Assembly: GCF_027172205.1 (NCBI RefSeq)
Contig: NC_070602.1
Span: 21,174,501 to 21,238,500 of the forward strand
Length of the DNA: 64,000 bases
From: Podarcis raffonei
Lineage: Eukaryota; Chordata; Lepidosauria; Squamata; Lacertidae
Direction of reading: 5' to 3'
Shown here: piece by piece, positions 1 to 10,619 of the stretch
Position numbering within the stretch: the stretch's first letter is position 1
Layout: each line of letters begins with the position of its first letter
Translations under genes and position numbers: made by a program
The notes under the pieces: model-generated
Database searches by the model: none
The model's input: the letters and a program-made list of their open reading frames with translations, nothing else
Told to the model about the DNA's origin: nothing

Positions 1-1475
1 GCTGTCAGCCTGGCGACCTCACGTCCGAGGCTCTTAATTCTCTCTCAATTCCTCTCTGCCGGTTTTTTTGATAGTCCTTTATATTAAACACCAAATCTCG
101 AAGAAGCTCTGTCCCAATAAGGTCCATATTTCTTCCAGCCAGGCCTCCATATTTAAAAGTGGAGCCAAAATCTTGTTTCTTGCTTCTCTTAAGTCCAAAT
201 GTCCCAAAAGCTCCAGTTTCCACTTTAGCCAGGTTTGTATTCCATACATCTTCAGATCTCTACATAAGGAGATCTCTCCATTCTCCATTCTTCAATTCAA
301 ACCAGATTTTCATCATCCTGATCTTATTTTCCTTTGTATCCATCTTAACCGGCCTCTGGCTCTCCTCAATCATCTGTGGCATTATAGCTCCTCCTTCCTT
401 TTCCTTCAAATCATCATGTTTCTCTTTCATCACATTCTCAAATTTCTCAGATTTCTTTTCTTGTTCAGCTGCAGAAATTTTTAGTTCAACTGCAAAACTT
501 TTTTGAGCTGCAAAGACTTGAGTCAAGTCCCTCCCAGGCTCAGTAACTTTATTTACTGTTCCATTCAATATTGTAACATTTGTAGCCAAAACATTGCTCT
601 GTTCCTGCAACTTTGCCAAGAGAAAAAAAGGCCTCTCCAGTTCAGCCAGTGTTTTTCCACTTACAGCCATTTTTGTAATGTCCTGAACCCCCTCTAGAGG
701 GATTCTGGTTTCTTAGTATCTTCCAGTTCCAACCCAAAAGTCAAGTTAGCCAAATTGTAACAAATATAACCAGCAAAGACAACAGGAACAAAGTTCTCCT
801 TTTCCCCCAACTTTGACAGCTAGTTTGACAGCTGTCAAAGTCTTCTATGTCTCTCAGCAGGCTCTCTCACCGATTGCTCCCGGGTCCTGGGGGAGGGGTG
901 ACAATTCCGCTCTCAATATTAGCTCTTATCCTCCAGCACAATCACTTATATTGCCAAAACGTGGAGTTAATTGCTTTTATCCACAAAAGAGAAAGATGTT
1001 CTCTCAACCTTAGTTATAAAATCCTTGCTTTAAGATGTTTACAAGGCGGGTAGGCGGACTTCCTCTTTGCACCTTACCCGGTCGTGCCTAATTTCCAAAA
1101 AAGAATTTCCCTTTTTAAGTCCAATTTCCGTATTACTCACGGGTTGTTACTTTTAGTCCAAATGTTCAGAGAAAGAAGTCAGCGCTCTCCATCCATGGCA
1201 TGCGGCTTCACTCAGTAGGGGAAGCAGTCGACTCACAGCACCGCACCGCTCTCCGTCCCCCGTTCCGGAGCCTTTAAAAAGGCTCCTTCGCGGGTCGGGG
1301 GCGCAAATGGTGCCCGCCGAGTCACCAGGTCCACAGGCTTCAGCGCCTGTGGTTTCTGAGGGTCCCCGCGTCGCCGCCGCGGCAGGACCCGACTCCTACT
1401 AAGCCGATTCCCTCCGGAGCTCGGAGGGAATCCGCCATTAGGCGATGGCGCTAACCCAGAAGTCCACAAGTTGAG
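1..1475 (-). mobile_element. L1 LINE, 5' part (5' UTR and ORF1), continues past the window start
   Basis: On the minus strand a GC- and CpG-rich 5' UTR (about 1475-1230) is followed by a leader and an ORF1-type coiled-coil reading frame beginning at 670 (MAVSGKTLAELERPF...). This frame is rich in Lys/Glu, passes a frameshift near 260-290 and continues to the window edge. A CpG-rich leader with a coiled-coil first ORF is the layout of vertebrate L1. The 5' end lies within a few bases of the stop codon of serpin A (1479-1481), in the same orientation, so serpin A transcripts would run straight into it. The exact L1 start is inferred, since no second full-length L1 5' end is present here for comparison. 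Confidence 0.75.
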
Positions 1476-1478
1476 CAA

Positions 1479-4400
1479 TCATGCCTCAGTAGGATTCGTG
1501 ACTTTTCCCATGAAGATGACGGTATCAGTTTCCTCGTCAACAGTCACCAACAAAAAGGGGAAATTGAACACCAGTACAGGAGGAAGGGAGGTAGGACCAA
1601 TTTCAATAGCAGTAGTAGCTGCAGCTTCAGTGCCATTCTTGTCGACATTTAAATAAGCTTTGTGAATAGCCTGCAAAGAAATACAACAAAAATTAGTGCA
1701 AGATTGTGTCTGACTCAGGATTTTATCATGAGAAAATCTAGGCCTTCAAAACAAACAAATCCGCTGAATGTCTTAAGAAACAATATCATGTGGTCGTTTC
1801 TCACTCTGATTACCTATTGATCTGGTTCCTCTAACCAGTTCTAAGCATCATATTTGTGTATCAGTCAGCCTCAAGGAACGGATGGAATTTTCTGAAAATC
1901 TTGATGTCAATCTTCTCCATAATTATTTTTTCCTAGTTCTTGTCTCTCTCCCTTACTGTTGATGAGAAGCAATATCCCCATCCCAGGCTCATTATGCTAA
2001 AAATACGAACAATTCTTTCATATATACATCATATATAATATTACCCTATTACTCCTATAATATTATAAACACTAGGTTTCCAAAAGTAGCCAGCACATAA
2101 ACAGATAAATACAAAAGTTTATATAACTGGATAAAAGACATATTTAGTAATATACTTTAAAATTAAGCTACAGTAATACACACAGCATATAGTTCATCAG
2201 CACTATAGTATATTGTATTTTAAAATGGGGTTTCAGAGTTTTTAGGGGTTTTGGAATGTTTTATGTAGATTTTCAATTTCATTGTTCTGTGCAGCACAAT
2301 GACAATAAAGATATTGTATATATCATTTAAAAAAATTACAGTGCCTGAGCGGGTCAGGCTAAAGCAAGTATGTGATAAACGATACTGTCTGCACAAAGCT
2401 TGCAAATATATCAGATTTCTCCTCCTTCTCCAATGCTAACTGCATTCTTCGCAAAGCAACTGGTACCGAATCATCTGCTCTTGAAAATTCTGTGTCAGAG
2501 GTGGGGAAACTGTGGCCCTCCTGATATTTTTGGATCCCATCAGCCCCAGATAGCATGACCAAGGGAAGAGGGAGAGCTGGGGCTTAAGAGTCTCTCCATC
2601 AGTTCTGTTGGGAGACCAGCTCCATTGGGGCTCCCCTCTCAACTGTCATCAAGCACCACTCATGCCATTAGGCTATAGCAGAGGGAGAGATGGGTTTTTG
2701 GTTGCTCTTAATCATCATAGCTGGAATAGCAAATATTTTTGGCTCCTCCTCTCCATGAGAGATGCGATTATGGTTCAAGTACCCCAAATTATGTTCATTT
2801 GAACATAATTCAGACAAGAGGGTACCTCTGTGGAAAATGGAGGATGCAAGAAAATATAGATCAACCTGTTGAATTTTGAGAAGCCTACCTTGGAAATCTT
2901 CACCTCAGGCTTCCCAGTAATTCCAGAGAGGTCTGCTTGATCTGTGAAGACCTCCGTAATATGCATTCTTCTTAAGATCCCTTGGATAACATAGTTGCCA
3001 GAGATTGTGAACTTTGGAAGGAATAGATCTATTCTCCTGTTGAAAGAGGAACCAGAGGCTAGTGAGGTATTGCTTTGGAAAAAAAATGTGCCAGGAGGAT
3101 TTTGGGTGTCATATGGCAGGACAGAATTCTAATCAAAGATGTGCTCTCCCAAGCCCACATTCCTAGCATGTTTGCACTCCTGTCTCAGGGATGACTATGC
3201 TCAATTGATCCTGTTCTGGAATTACAAGGGACTTGGTCATTACACAGCCTAACACTACCCCTCAAACTCACAACAATATATTTACACCTACAAATATGTA
3301 CTACACTCTTTCCACTATAGCATGTGCACTTACTGTGATTTTGTTGAATTCATCCATTTTAACAAAACGTCTTTGCTAAGAGCATTTTCCAACTGCTTCA
3401 TTTTTCCTTGGTCAGGAAGAATAAATAATGCTGAAACATTGCTCTTGTAAGGGAGCTTCACAACCTTGCAGGACAGGATCTTATCATGGTAAGTCTCAAA
3501 CCAGCTGACTTTGTTCATCATAGGGACTTTCACCGTTGTTTCCTCATCCACGTAGAAGTCTCTTTCTCTTGTATGCAGAGGATCGAAAGGTTTTTCCCAA
3601 TTGGCTTATGGAAAGAACAATAACAGCATACATGTCATTTAATTCTTCAATATATTAATTGTCATACTCAGAGCTTTTAATAAAAGCTTCTGTTTAGTGG
3701 CATCTTACTGTGCTGAGATACCTGCCTTTGCAGCTCTGTTCTTAATCTAGTTCCCAATTACTTAATCTCATTTCCAGGAAAAGGTACTCACAATATATTT
3801 GATTTGTTTCGATAATGGTGGAGGTCAATTTTCTGATTGATTAAAGGTACTTCTTTGTGATGAGAAGTCTGAGAAGATTCTTCTCACACAATGGGCAGAT
3901 GATGACTCTAGACTAAAGCACCAACAAATCTCAACCACAGCTTAAAGTTTAAACCTTAAACTGAGAAGATCCAAGAAGCAAAACCTGTATAAAACAAGTC
4001 CATCTGACTTACCTCTCATGTAAATATAGTTCACAATAACCATTAGATCCTCTGGGTCAAGACCTTTGACAGCATCAACTATTTTCCCATTTGTTTTTTT
4101 TCCTATATAGCTATTGATTTGACTTTCAGCTACTGCAGGATTCTTGAAGTTAGTCGGAAGAACATCTGCCTCATAAAAATGTTTGGCATCATCCAGGAAC
4201 TTCTTCGGGAGTTTCACTTGGTCATCTGTGAATAGGGCGTTCCCAATGCTCAGGTGGAGTTCAGCATTGGAGGGGTTCAGTATATGTAAGAGATGATGGA
4301 AACCCTCATGTATTTCCTGTTCAGTGGTATCTGACTGGTTAAAGCCAAGTCCTGACAAAAGCTGATTCAACGTGGTTGTTCTAGCTCCCAGTGACACCAT

Positions 4401-4652
4401 GGCCAAGGCAGTGGACATGCTCAGAGGGGGAAAGAAAATGTTCTTCTCAGTGCTCTCTGAAGCAACGTGGTGGTAGAATCGAAAGGCGAAGTCAGCATTT
4501 CCTGGGGCTTTCTTCAAAGAGGGCAGATCTCTTTCACCTTCAGCAGGAGCAGAACAGCCATGGTCATGATCCTCTTTGTGGTCAGGGGTATAGTGACATT
4601 GGGCAAAAGCACAGAGACCAGCAAGAAGCAAACACAGGTAGAGGTGAGACAT
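1479..4652 (-). CDS. SERPINA1-like: Serpin A: alpha-1-antitrypsin-like clade A serpin, 416 aa, four coding exons
   Basis: This is a secreted serine-protease inhibitor of the alpha-1-antitrypsin type. Coding exons (minus strand) are 4652-4013, 3604-3334, 3036-2889 and 1670-1479, of 640, 271, 148 and 192 nt. All have GT/AG ends and the phases of the family, and 271 and 148 match human SERPINA1 exons. The signal peptide is residues 1-19, ending AFAQC, followed by a His-rich stretch. Family marks are VNYIYMRG, Trp216 (breach Trp), DLSGITG and FMGKVTNP. The RCL hinge is GTEAAAT (366-372). By alignment P1-P1' is Thr380-Ser381, and the loop has the same length as human alpha-1-antitrypsin. P17 is Lys364 where human has Glu342. 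The protein ends NPTEA, then TGA at 1481-1479, where an L1 begins. An acceptor (cttcacag) puts the first coding exon's 5' edge at 4672. The upstream non-coding exon was not found. It is the only intact serpin on this strand. Confidence 0.93.
2495..2625. repeat. MITE-like 'gtggccctcc...catcagccccag' repeat in intron 4 of serpin A
   Basis: The sequence gtggggaaactgtggccctcctgat...cccatcagccccagatagcatgacc belongs to a short palindromic repeat. It recurs at 36380-36455, 43470-43560, 55805-55890, 48455-48490, 59885-59940 and 63885-63920 in this window (shared core actcccatcagcccc / gggagttgtagtcc). It is non-coding. The rest of intron 4 (1671-2888) is AT-rich with nothing recognised. Confidence 0.5.
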
Positions 4653-4699
4653 TGTGTTCCTCTGGAAGTCGTCTGTGAAGACAAATCACATTCAAAATT

Positions 4700-4750
4700 C
4701 ATCATTGCAATGGCTTGCCTTTCAGTCATTCAACTCTTATATGCCTTTCT
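4700..4750 (-). promoter_or_regulatory. Possible proximal promoter elements of serpin A
   Basis: Reading the minus strand toward the first coding exon there is GGCATATAAGAG (a TATA-like box, about 4733-4747) and then ATTGCAAT (4704-4711), a C/EBP-like core. An acceptor-like cttcacag at about 4673-4680 instead suggests that an upstream exon is spliced here. No HNF1-like site of the kind seen before serpins B, C and C' was found, and an L1 begins only about 300 bp upstream. This is a weak, motif-only call. Confidence 0.2.
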
Positions 4751-4984
4751 GGCAGGATTTTTTACAAAACTCACTTTCTTTTCTTTTGGCAGAATATTAG
4801 ATGCATAGTGATCTTTGTTAAAGCCTTTAATAAGGTTGGAGTGAGGTAAAATAAAGCAAGATTGTTTGTGAGCGCATGTTTGTGTTTCTTTGTGATAAGA
4901 AAGCAGCATACCAAACCTCTTTCACCTAGCAAGCAGCTGTTTCCCTGTCTCTTGGAGCAAAAAGAGTTTTATGGCAGCTTAAGG

Positions 4985-5042
4985 ACTCAGAGCACAATCC
5001 TATGCATGTATAATTGGATGAAGTGGGGCTTACTCCCAGCTA
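4985..5042. repeat. Short interspersed repeat fragment upstream of serpin A
   Basis: gcacaatcctatgcatgt...aagtggggcttactcccag matches a dispersed reptile repeat known to me from memory. It is non-coding and abuts the L1 that starts at about 5043. Family not assigned. Confidence 0.35.
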
Positions 5043-8000
5043 GGCCCCAAGCTATGTTTTGGAGGAAGTACCGAGGAGAATTAGGAGGGAAAAGCAAAGT
5101 ACGAAGTGAGGAAGGAAAAAAGGAAGAGCTATCGGATGAGGCGGAACAAGAAGAAAGAGCTCAGCAAAGGGTGGAAGGATAAAGAACTATGCCAGTGGTA
5201 AATAATCAGACCAATAACTATTACAAAACTCTTCTCCTTTACCACTGCAGATAATTTAAACTCTTTCTACTAACTTTACAATTTTTTAACTAATAAAGAA
5301 TGAAATTTAAATTGTTATCTTGGAACGTAAATGGTTTAAACAATAGGAGGAAAAGGCAGAAAATAGAACGTATCTTAGAGAGGCGGAAGTGGGACCTTGC
5401 TTGTTTACAAGAAACCCACGTCAATACTAAGCATAAAAGATTATTGGTAAAACCAAAGTTAGGGGAATAATTCATCGCATCTGATGTAAGAAAAAAGAGG
5501 GGGGTTGTAATGTATGTTAAAAGCTAATACGAACCAGTATTGTTATATGAAGATAAAGAGGGGAGGATTGTAATAGTCAAAATATCACTAGAGGGGGAAC
5601 CAATTGTGGTAGCGGGAATCTATGGATCAAATGAAAGAAAATCAGAATTCTATGTTAAAGTAAGATCATTGTTAATGGAATATATAGATATGAGAATTAT
5701 TGTGTTAGGGGATTTAAATGGAGTAATGGAACCAGAATTGGACAGATCGCAGAAGAAGAGAGGGGGAAATGAAGGGAAGCTGCCAAAACGTTTTGTGGAA
5801 ATGGTAAGGATTTTCGATTTAGTGGATATATGGAGATATAAATATCCTGTTGAAAAGGAGTTCACATATTTCTCAGAACCAAAAAATTGTGTATGGTCAA
5901 ATTGACAGTATATGGATTACTAAGGATATAACAATTAAAGCAGAGAATGCCGAAATATTACCAAAAACACTTACAGATCACAATCCAGTATCATTAACTC
6001 TTAAAGGAAAAGAGGAGAAAGCGGGGGGAAGGTGGAGAATGAAACAATTGGAAACAATTGGAGGAAACAATTGGAGGAAAGGGACAGATGTAAAAACAGT
6101 GTGGGATGCTGGGAAGGCAGTTGTTAGGGGATATTTCATACAACAAAACTCAATAGCATATAAGAATAAAGAAAAAAAGAAAAGGGAGCTTTTAGAAGAA
6201 GTTAAAAGGAAGGAAAAATTGGCCTATGAAAGCAAAAATAAAGAGAGATTAAATCAAGAAATTAAATTACTGAGAGTAGAATACAATAAAATTATAGAAC
6301 AGGAGGCAGAACAACAAATCAAATTTTGGAAATATAAAAATTTTGAATGGGCAAATAAACCAGGCAAGATCCTTGCCTGGCAATTAAAGAAACAAAGAAA
6401 TGAAAAATTAATAAATAAGATAAAAGTAGAAGAGAGGACAATAAGGGATATTACAGAAATTTAAAAAGAATTTGAAAAATATTATAAAAAAATATATCAA
6501 AAAGATGAAGTGTCAATAGAAGAGAGGAATATATAAAGAAAAATAAATTAATAGAGAAAGCAGAAAATGACCATAAATTATTAAATGAACCAATATCAAC
6601 TGTAGAAATTAAGAAATCAATTCAAAAATAAAAAATAGGGAAATCCCCAGGTCCAGATGGCATACCAGAAGAATACTATAAAGAAATGTTAAATGAATTA
6701 ATCGACCCTCTAAAAGAAGTAATAGAGGAAGTGATAGAGAAGGGGGATATTCCAAACTCTTGGACCCAAGCGTATATAACGTTCCTGCCAAAACAAGGTA
6801 CGGACTTGGAATCTGTCTCAAATTATAGACCCATTTCGTTGTTAAATTCGGATTATAAAATTTATGCAGGATTATTGGCTAAAAGGTTGGAAAAAAATAA
6901 TAGGAAAAATAGTACATAAAAATCATGCCGGATTTGTGGAAGGAAGACAAATAAAGGATAATATTAGAAATATAATAGACATAATGGAATATCTACAAGT
7001 AAGAAGAGATAAACAAGCAACCCTAATTTCAATTGATGCGGAGAAGGCTTTCGATAAAATCTCATGGGAATTTATGAAAAAACTATTAAAAGAATTGTGT
7101 CTAGGTGAAAAATTCCAAAAAGGTATGAATGCAATATATAACCAAGCAAAAATTATTATTAATGGAGAGTTTGGAGAAGAAATCAATATATTTAAAGGTA
7201 CAAGACAAGGATGCCCCCTATCCCCAATGTTGTTTATAATAGTATTAGAGGTTCTATTAAAGAAAATAAGGCAGGACAACCAAATAAGAGGAATAGCAGT
7301 TGGTGAAAAAAGATATAAGTTAAGAGCCTTTGCAGATGATGTTATGATCACAACAGAAAATCCCCTACAATGCACACCTAGAATATTGGAATGTTTAAAC
7401 GAATATGGCAGATTAGCAGGATTCAAATTAAACTATGGGGAAACCAAAATATTAGTGAAAAATATGGAAGAAAAAGATAAAGTGAAATTACAATAAATTA
7501 CAGGATTGGAAATTAAAAAGAAAATAAGGTATCTTGGAATAAATTTAACAACAAATACTATGGATTTAAGTAATGAGAACTATGGAAAATGAAATAAAAA
7601 ATGATTTGCAAGTATGGGGGAAATTAAATCTTTCCTTACTAGGGAAAATATCAGTAATAAAGATGAACATATACCAAGGATGATGTTTTTATTTCAAAGT
7701 ATCCCAATACTAGGAGGAGATAAATGTTTTAATAATTGGAAAAGAGATTTGGCCAAATTCGTGTGGTCAGGGGAAAAAACCAAGAATAAAACACAAAATA
7801 ATGATAGATAAGAAGGAGAGAGGAGAATTTGGCCTCCCTGATATGGAGTTATATCATGATGCAGTGGGTCTGACCTGGCTAAAAGAATGGATCAAATTAG
7901 ATGACTCGGATGTATTGGATTTAGAGGGAGAGGAGACGAGATTTAGATGGCATGCCTATCTAATAGATGAGAAAGTCGAAGTACATAAAGGCTTCCTAGG

Positions 8001-9305
8001 GCATATAGTCAGAAAGTCTATATATAAAATATGGGAGAAATATAAAGAACCGAAAACTCCTTGGTGGGCATCGCTGGCAGAAATTGTCGCAGTGAAAAAA
8101 TTAAATATGAAAGAAAATTGGGCTACTTATTAAATTGTATTAAAGGAAGAAAACGGAGAATTGGAATTAAAGGATTATACAGAAATTAAAGCTCATGTTA
8201 GTGACTGGTTCCAATATATTCAAATTAAGTATAGATTAGCGAAAGACGAGAAGTTAGGATTTGAAAAAGAAATATCAAAATTTGATAAATACGTAATACA
8301 AGAAAAATAAAAAAATATATCTAAATTGTATAATCTGATCTTAGAGTGGGAAACAAAGGATGAACTGGTTAAAGCATCCATGATTAAATGGGCGCAAGAT
8401 ATTGGGGAAAATATTATGTTTGAACAATGGGGAAAATTGTGGAAAGAAGATATGAAATTCGCTATGTGTTATATATTGAAAGAAAATTACCTCAAAATAC
8501 AACATAGATGGTATTTAACACCTGAAAGAATAGCAAAAATGAATAAAAATTGTAGCGATGTCTGCTGGCGATGCAACACTGGAAAAGGTACTATGATGCA
8601 TATATAGTGGAATTGTTTAAACATCAAACAATTTTGGGAAACAATATATAACGAAATGAAAAAAATGTTCAGATATTCATTTAGGAAAACACCAGAAGGT
8701 TTTCTATTGGGAATAGTACCAGGAAGTCTAAAGGAAGAAGACAAGACATTATATTTATACGCAACAGTAGCTGCAAGGCTATTGATTGCGAAAAATTGGA
8801 AAAGTGGTTTTATACCGACAAAAACAGAGTGGCTTGCCAAATTATTGGAGTATTACAATATATCCAAAACAATGGGAGAAATTGGAAGGCTCTCAAAAGA
8901 GAAGATAGACAGGGACTGGAAGGTGTTTAAAAGATACTTGCAAAACCATATTGAAATATCAGAACTCCTATTAGAATAAACAAGTTCCATTTCAAATACT
9001 GAAATACTAAATAAGATGGATAACAATGTGTAATAGAAAAAGAAGCAGAAAATTGGGTTAAAGGTGTGTGAAAGAAAGTAATAGAAGTGGAAAGAAATTG
9101 CAATTGAGTAGATTGGAAGTCTAACACAAAGGTGGGGTGAGGGAAGGTGATGGGCAAAGGAAATATCTGTGGGATTGAGTGCAGGTATGTTTGAACATTT
9201 CTAAGGATTGTATGAAATGTATGTTTGTATGCTTGTATATTTGTAATATGTGTGCATTAATGCTGAATTATTTTAATAATAAAAACTTTTCCCCAAAAAA
9301 AAGAA
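5043..9305 (+). mobile_element. L1 LINE, near full length, ORF2 decayed
   Basis: After an ORF1 C-terminal remnant (about 5043-5182) and an AT-rich inter-ORF spacer, ORF2 begins MKFKLLSWNVNGLNN at 5300. This is the apurinic/apyrimidinic-type endonuclease with the WNVNGL and QETH motifs. GDLNGVM follows at about 5710, then reverse transcriptase (ISIDAEKAFDKISWEF at about 7030, GTRQGCPLSP at about 7200, FADDVM at about 7330). A C-terminal Cys/His motif CWRCNTGKG...H lies at about 8560. The 3' UTR ends in aataataaaaactttt plus an A-run at about 9305. Several in-frame stops and frameshifts interrupt ORF2, so it is not active. It lies head-on to serpin A and separates it from the rest of the cluster. 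Confidence 0.93.
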
Positions 9306-9446
9306 GTCGGAGAAATCTCCTTCACTGGTGGTTTTTAAACAGAGGTTGGATGGCCATCTGTCAGGGCTTATTCAGCTGTGATTCCTGCATTGCAAGGGGT
9401 TGGGTTAGATGACCCGTTGGTCCCTTCCAATTCTATGGTTCTATGT
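9306..9446 (+). mobile_element. CR1-type LINE 3' tail
   Basis: The segment has ggttggatggccatctgtcaggg...ggggttgggttagatgacccgttggtcccttccaattctatggttctatg. Ending in ttccaattctatggttctatg, with a repeated ttctatg terminus, is characteristic of CR1 3' ends. No reading frame is retained. Confidence 0.7.
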
Positions 9447-9990
9447 CATAATTTCCTAACTCCATTTCTGAAACTGCTTTTCTCTTTTATTCCCCATTTG
9501 CACTTCCGTTTCCACCTTTGCCCCCATTTCCATGCCTCCTCCTCACTTTTCCTTTACTGTCATTTCCATTTGCACACAGACCACCCCCATGGCAACCTCC
9601 TAGATCTTCCTCCTCCCATACATTGCAACTATTAAGCCGTCTTTCCCCCTTCCTCCCAATTCTAAAGCCATACCTCCTATTTTGCAGCCCCTTTGTAACT
9701 CTCCCCCAATTTTAGCATCACTCCCATTCCCATGCCTTCACCTCCCTCCTTTTTTGCAACTCTCCCTTGCACACAGACCCCCATTTAGCTCCTTCGATCT
9801 TCACACCCAATGCTAACCACCCTTTTCAACTCCCCATTTCTAAAGCTGCTTCTATTCCACAGCCTCCTTCAAACCCACTCCCCTTTTCACCATCACCTTT
9901 TCCATACCTGCTCCGCTACCCTCCTTTTCAGACACCTCCACTTGCACACAGACCACCCCCGTGGTACCCTCCAAGCCAAGCTCTGTCATA
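9447..9990. repeat. Pyrimidine-rich, G-poor degenerate tandem region
   Basis: The plus strand is almost free of G and dominated by C/T/A. The phrase gcacacagaccacccccatgg recurs in degraded form at about 9570, 9766 and 9947, as do tttgcaactctccc-type units, suggesting an old minisatellite. The open frames here (Pro/Ser/Leu/His-rich) are by-products of composition, not genes. Confidence 0.6.
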
Positions 9991-10619
9991 GCAGCATCGG
10001 GAAAGGCTAGTTTGTTACTTACATTCAGAGGTGTCTCTTGGAAGAAGCAGGGAAAGCTCCTTGCAGTGAGCTACTATTTATCTGTGTTGGGTCATGTTGT
10101 CCTTCACTAAACAGAGCAGGCTAACCTAACAAATATTGACCATGACCTGCATTGCTGGACACCTGTAGTCCCAAGTCCACAGAGTACTCTCCCCTAGAGT
10201 GAGGGTTCCAATGGGTTCTCCTGGATCCTGTACGCAATATGGGGATTGGGGCTCCTGCATCCCGGAAGTATCTTTGCTTCTGTATCTATTGCTGCAAAAT
10301 AGATACCAAGCAGTAGCAAGATTCCAGGGGGGTTCCAGGCACCCACCCAGGATCTGTGCTCCTTTGGAGAACTGAAGACATGGCAGAGGCTGTTGCAGCT
10401 TTAAGAAATATGGTTTGTTCCCTATTTACACCACTGTAGTCTTATATAACACCATTTTGCAGGGTGAGCTGTAAGTCAAGATGAGCCAGGCTGCTCAGGT
10501 GGCAGATTTGGGTTCATTCTTCACAAGTTGTACCCATCTCTTCACAGCTGATTGAAATATGCCTCGCACATTGGAATCAGCAGAAGCTTCCTTTTACATG
10601 CACTTCCGCTTTTAAGGCA
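9991..10619. other. Gene-free segment, partly repeated at 47.5-47.65 kb
   Basis: No gene was recognised. The stretch at about 10300-10445 (tagcaagattccaggggggttccagg...agaaatatggtt...) is similar to 47515-47640, so it is an interspersed repeat of unassigned family. Confidence 0.4.

Noticed and set aside
1230-1450. CpG island marking the promoter of a host gene
   Set aside because: The GC-rich block is the leader of the minus-strand L1 and is directly followed by its ORF1.
3942-4012. C-terminal extension of the first coding exon of serpin A (about 23 further codons)
   Set aside because: This is read-through into the intron after a consensus donor at 4012-4011. The 271-nt exon continues the protein in phase.
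5540-8979. Series of open frames that could be taken for host genes
   Set aside because: They carry L1 endonuclease and reverse-transcriptase motifs in order and are interrupted pieces of one LINE.
9447-9990. Proline/serine-rich protein genes or a CRISPR-like array
   Set aside because: The repeats are degenerate, irregularly spaced and composition-driven. The genome is a vertebrate's.
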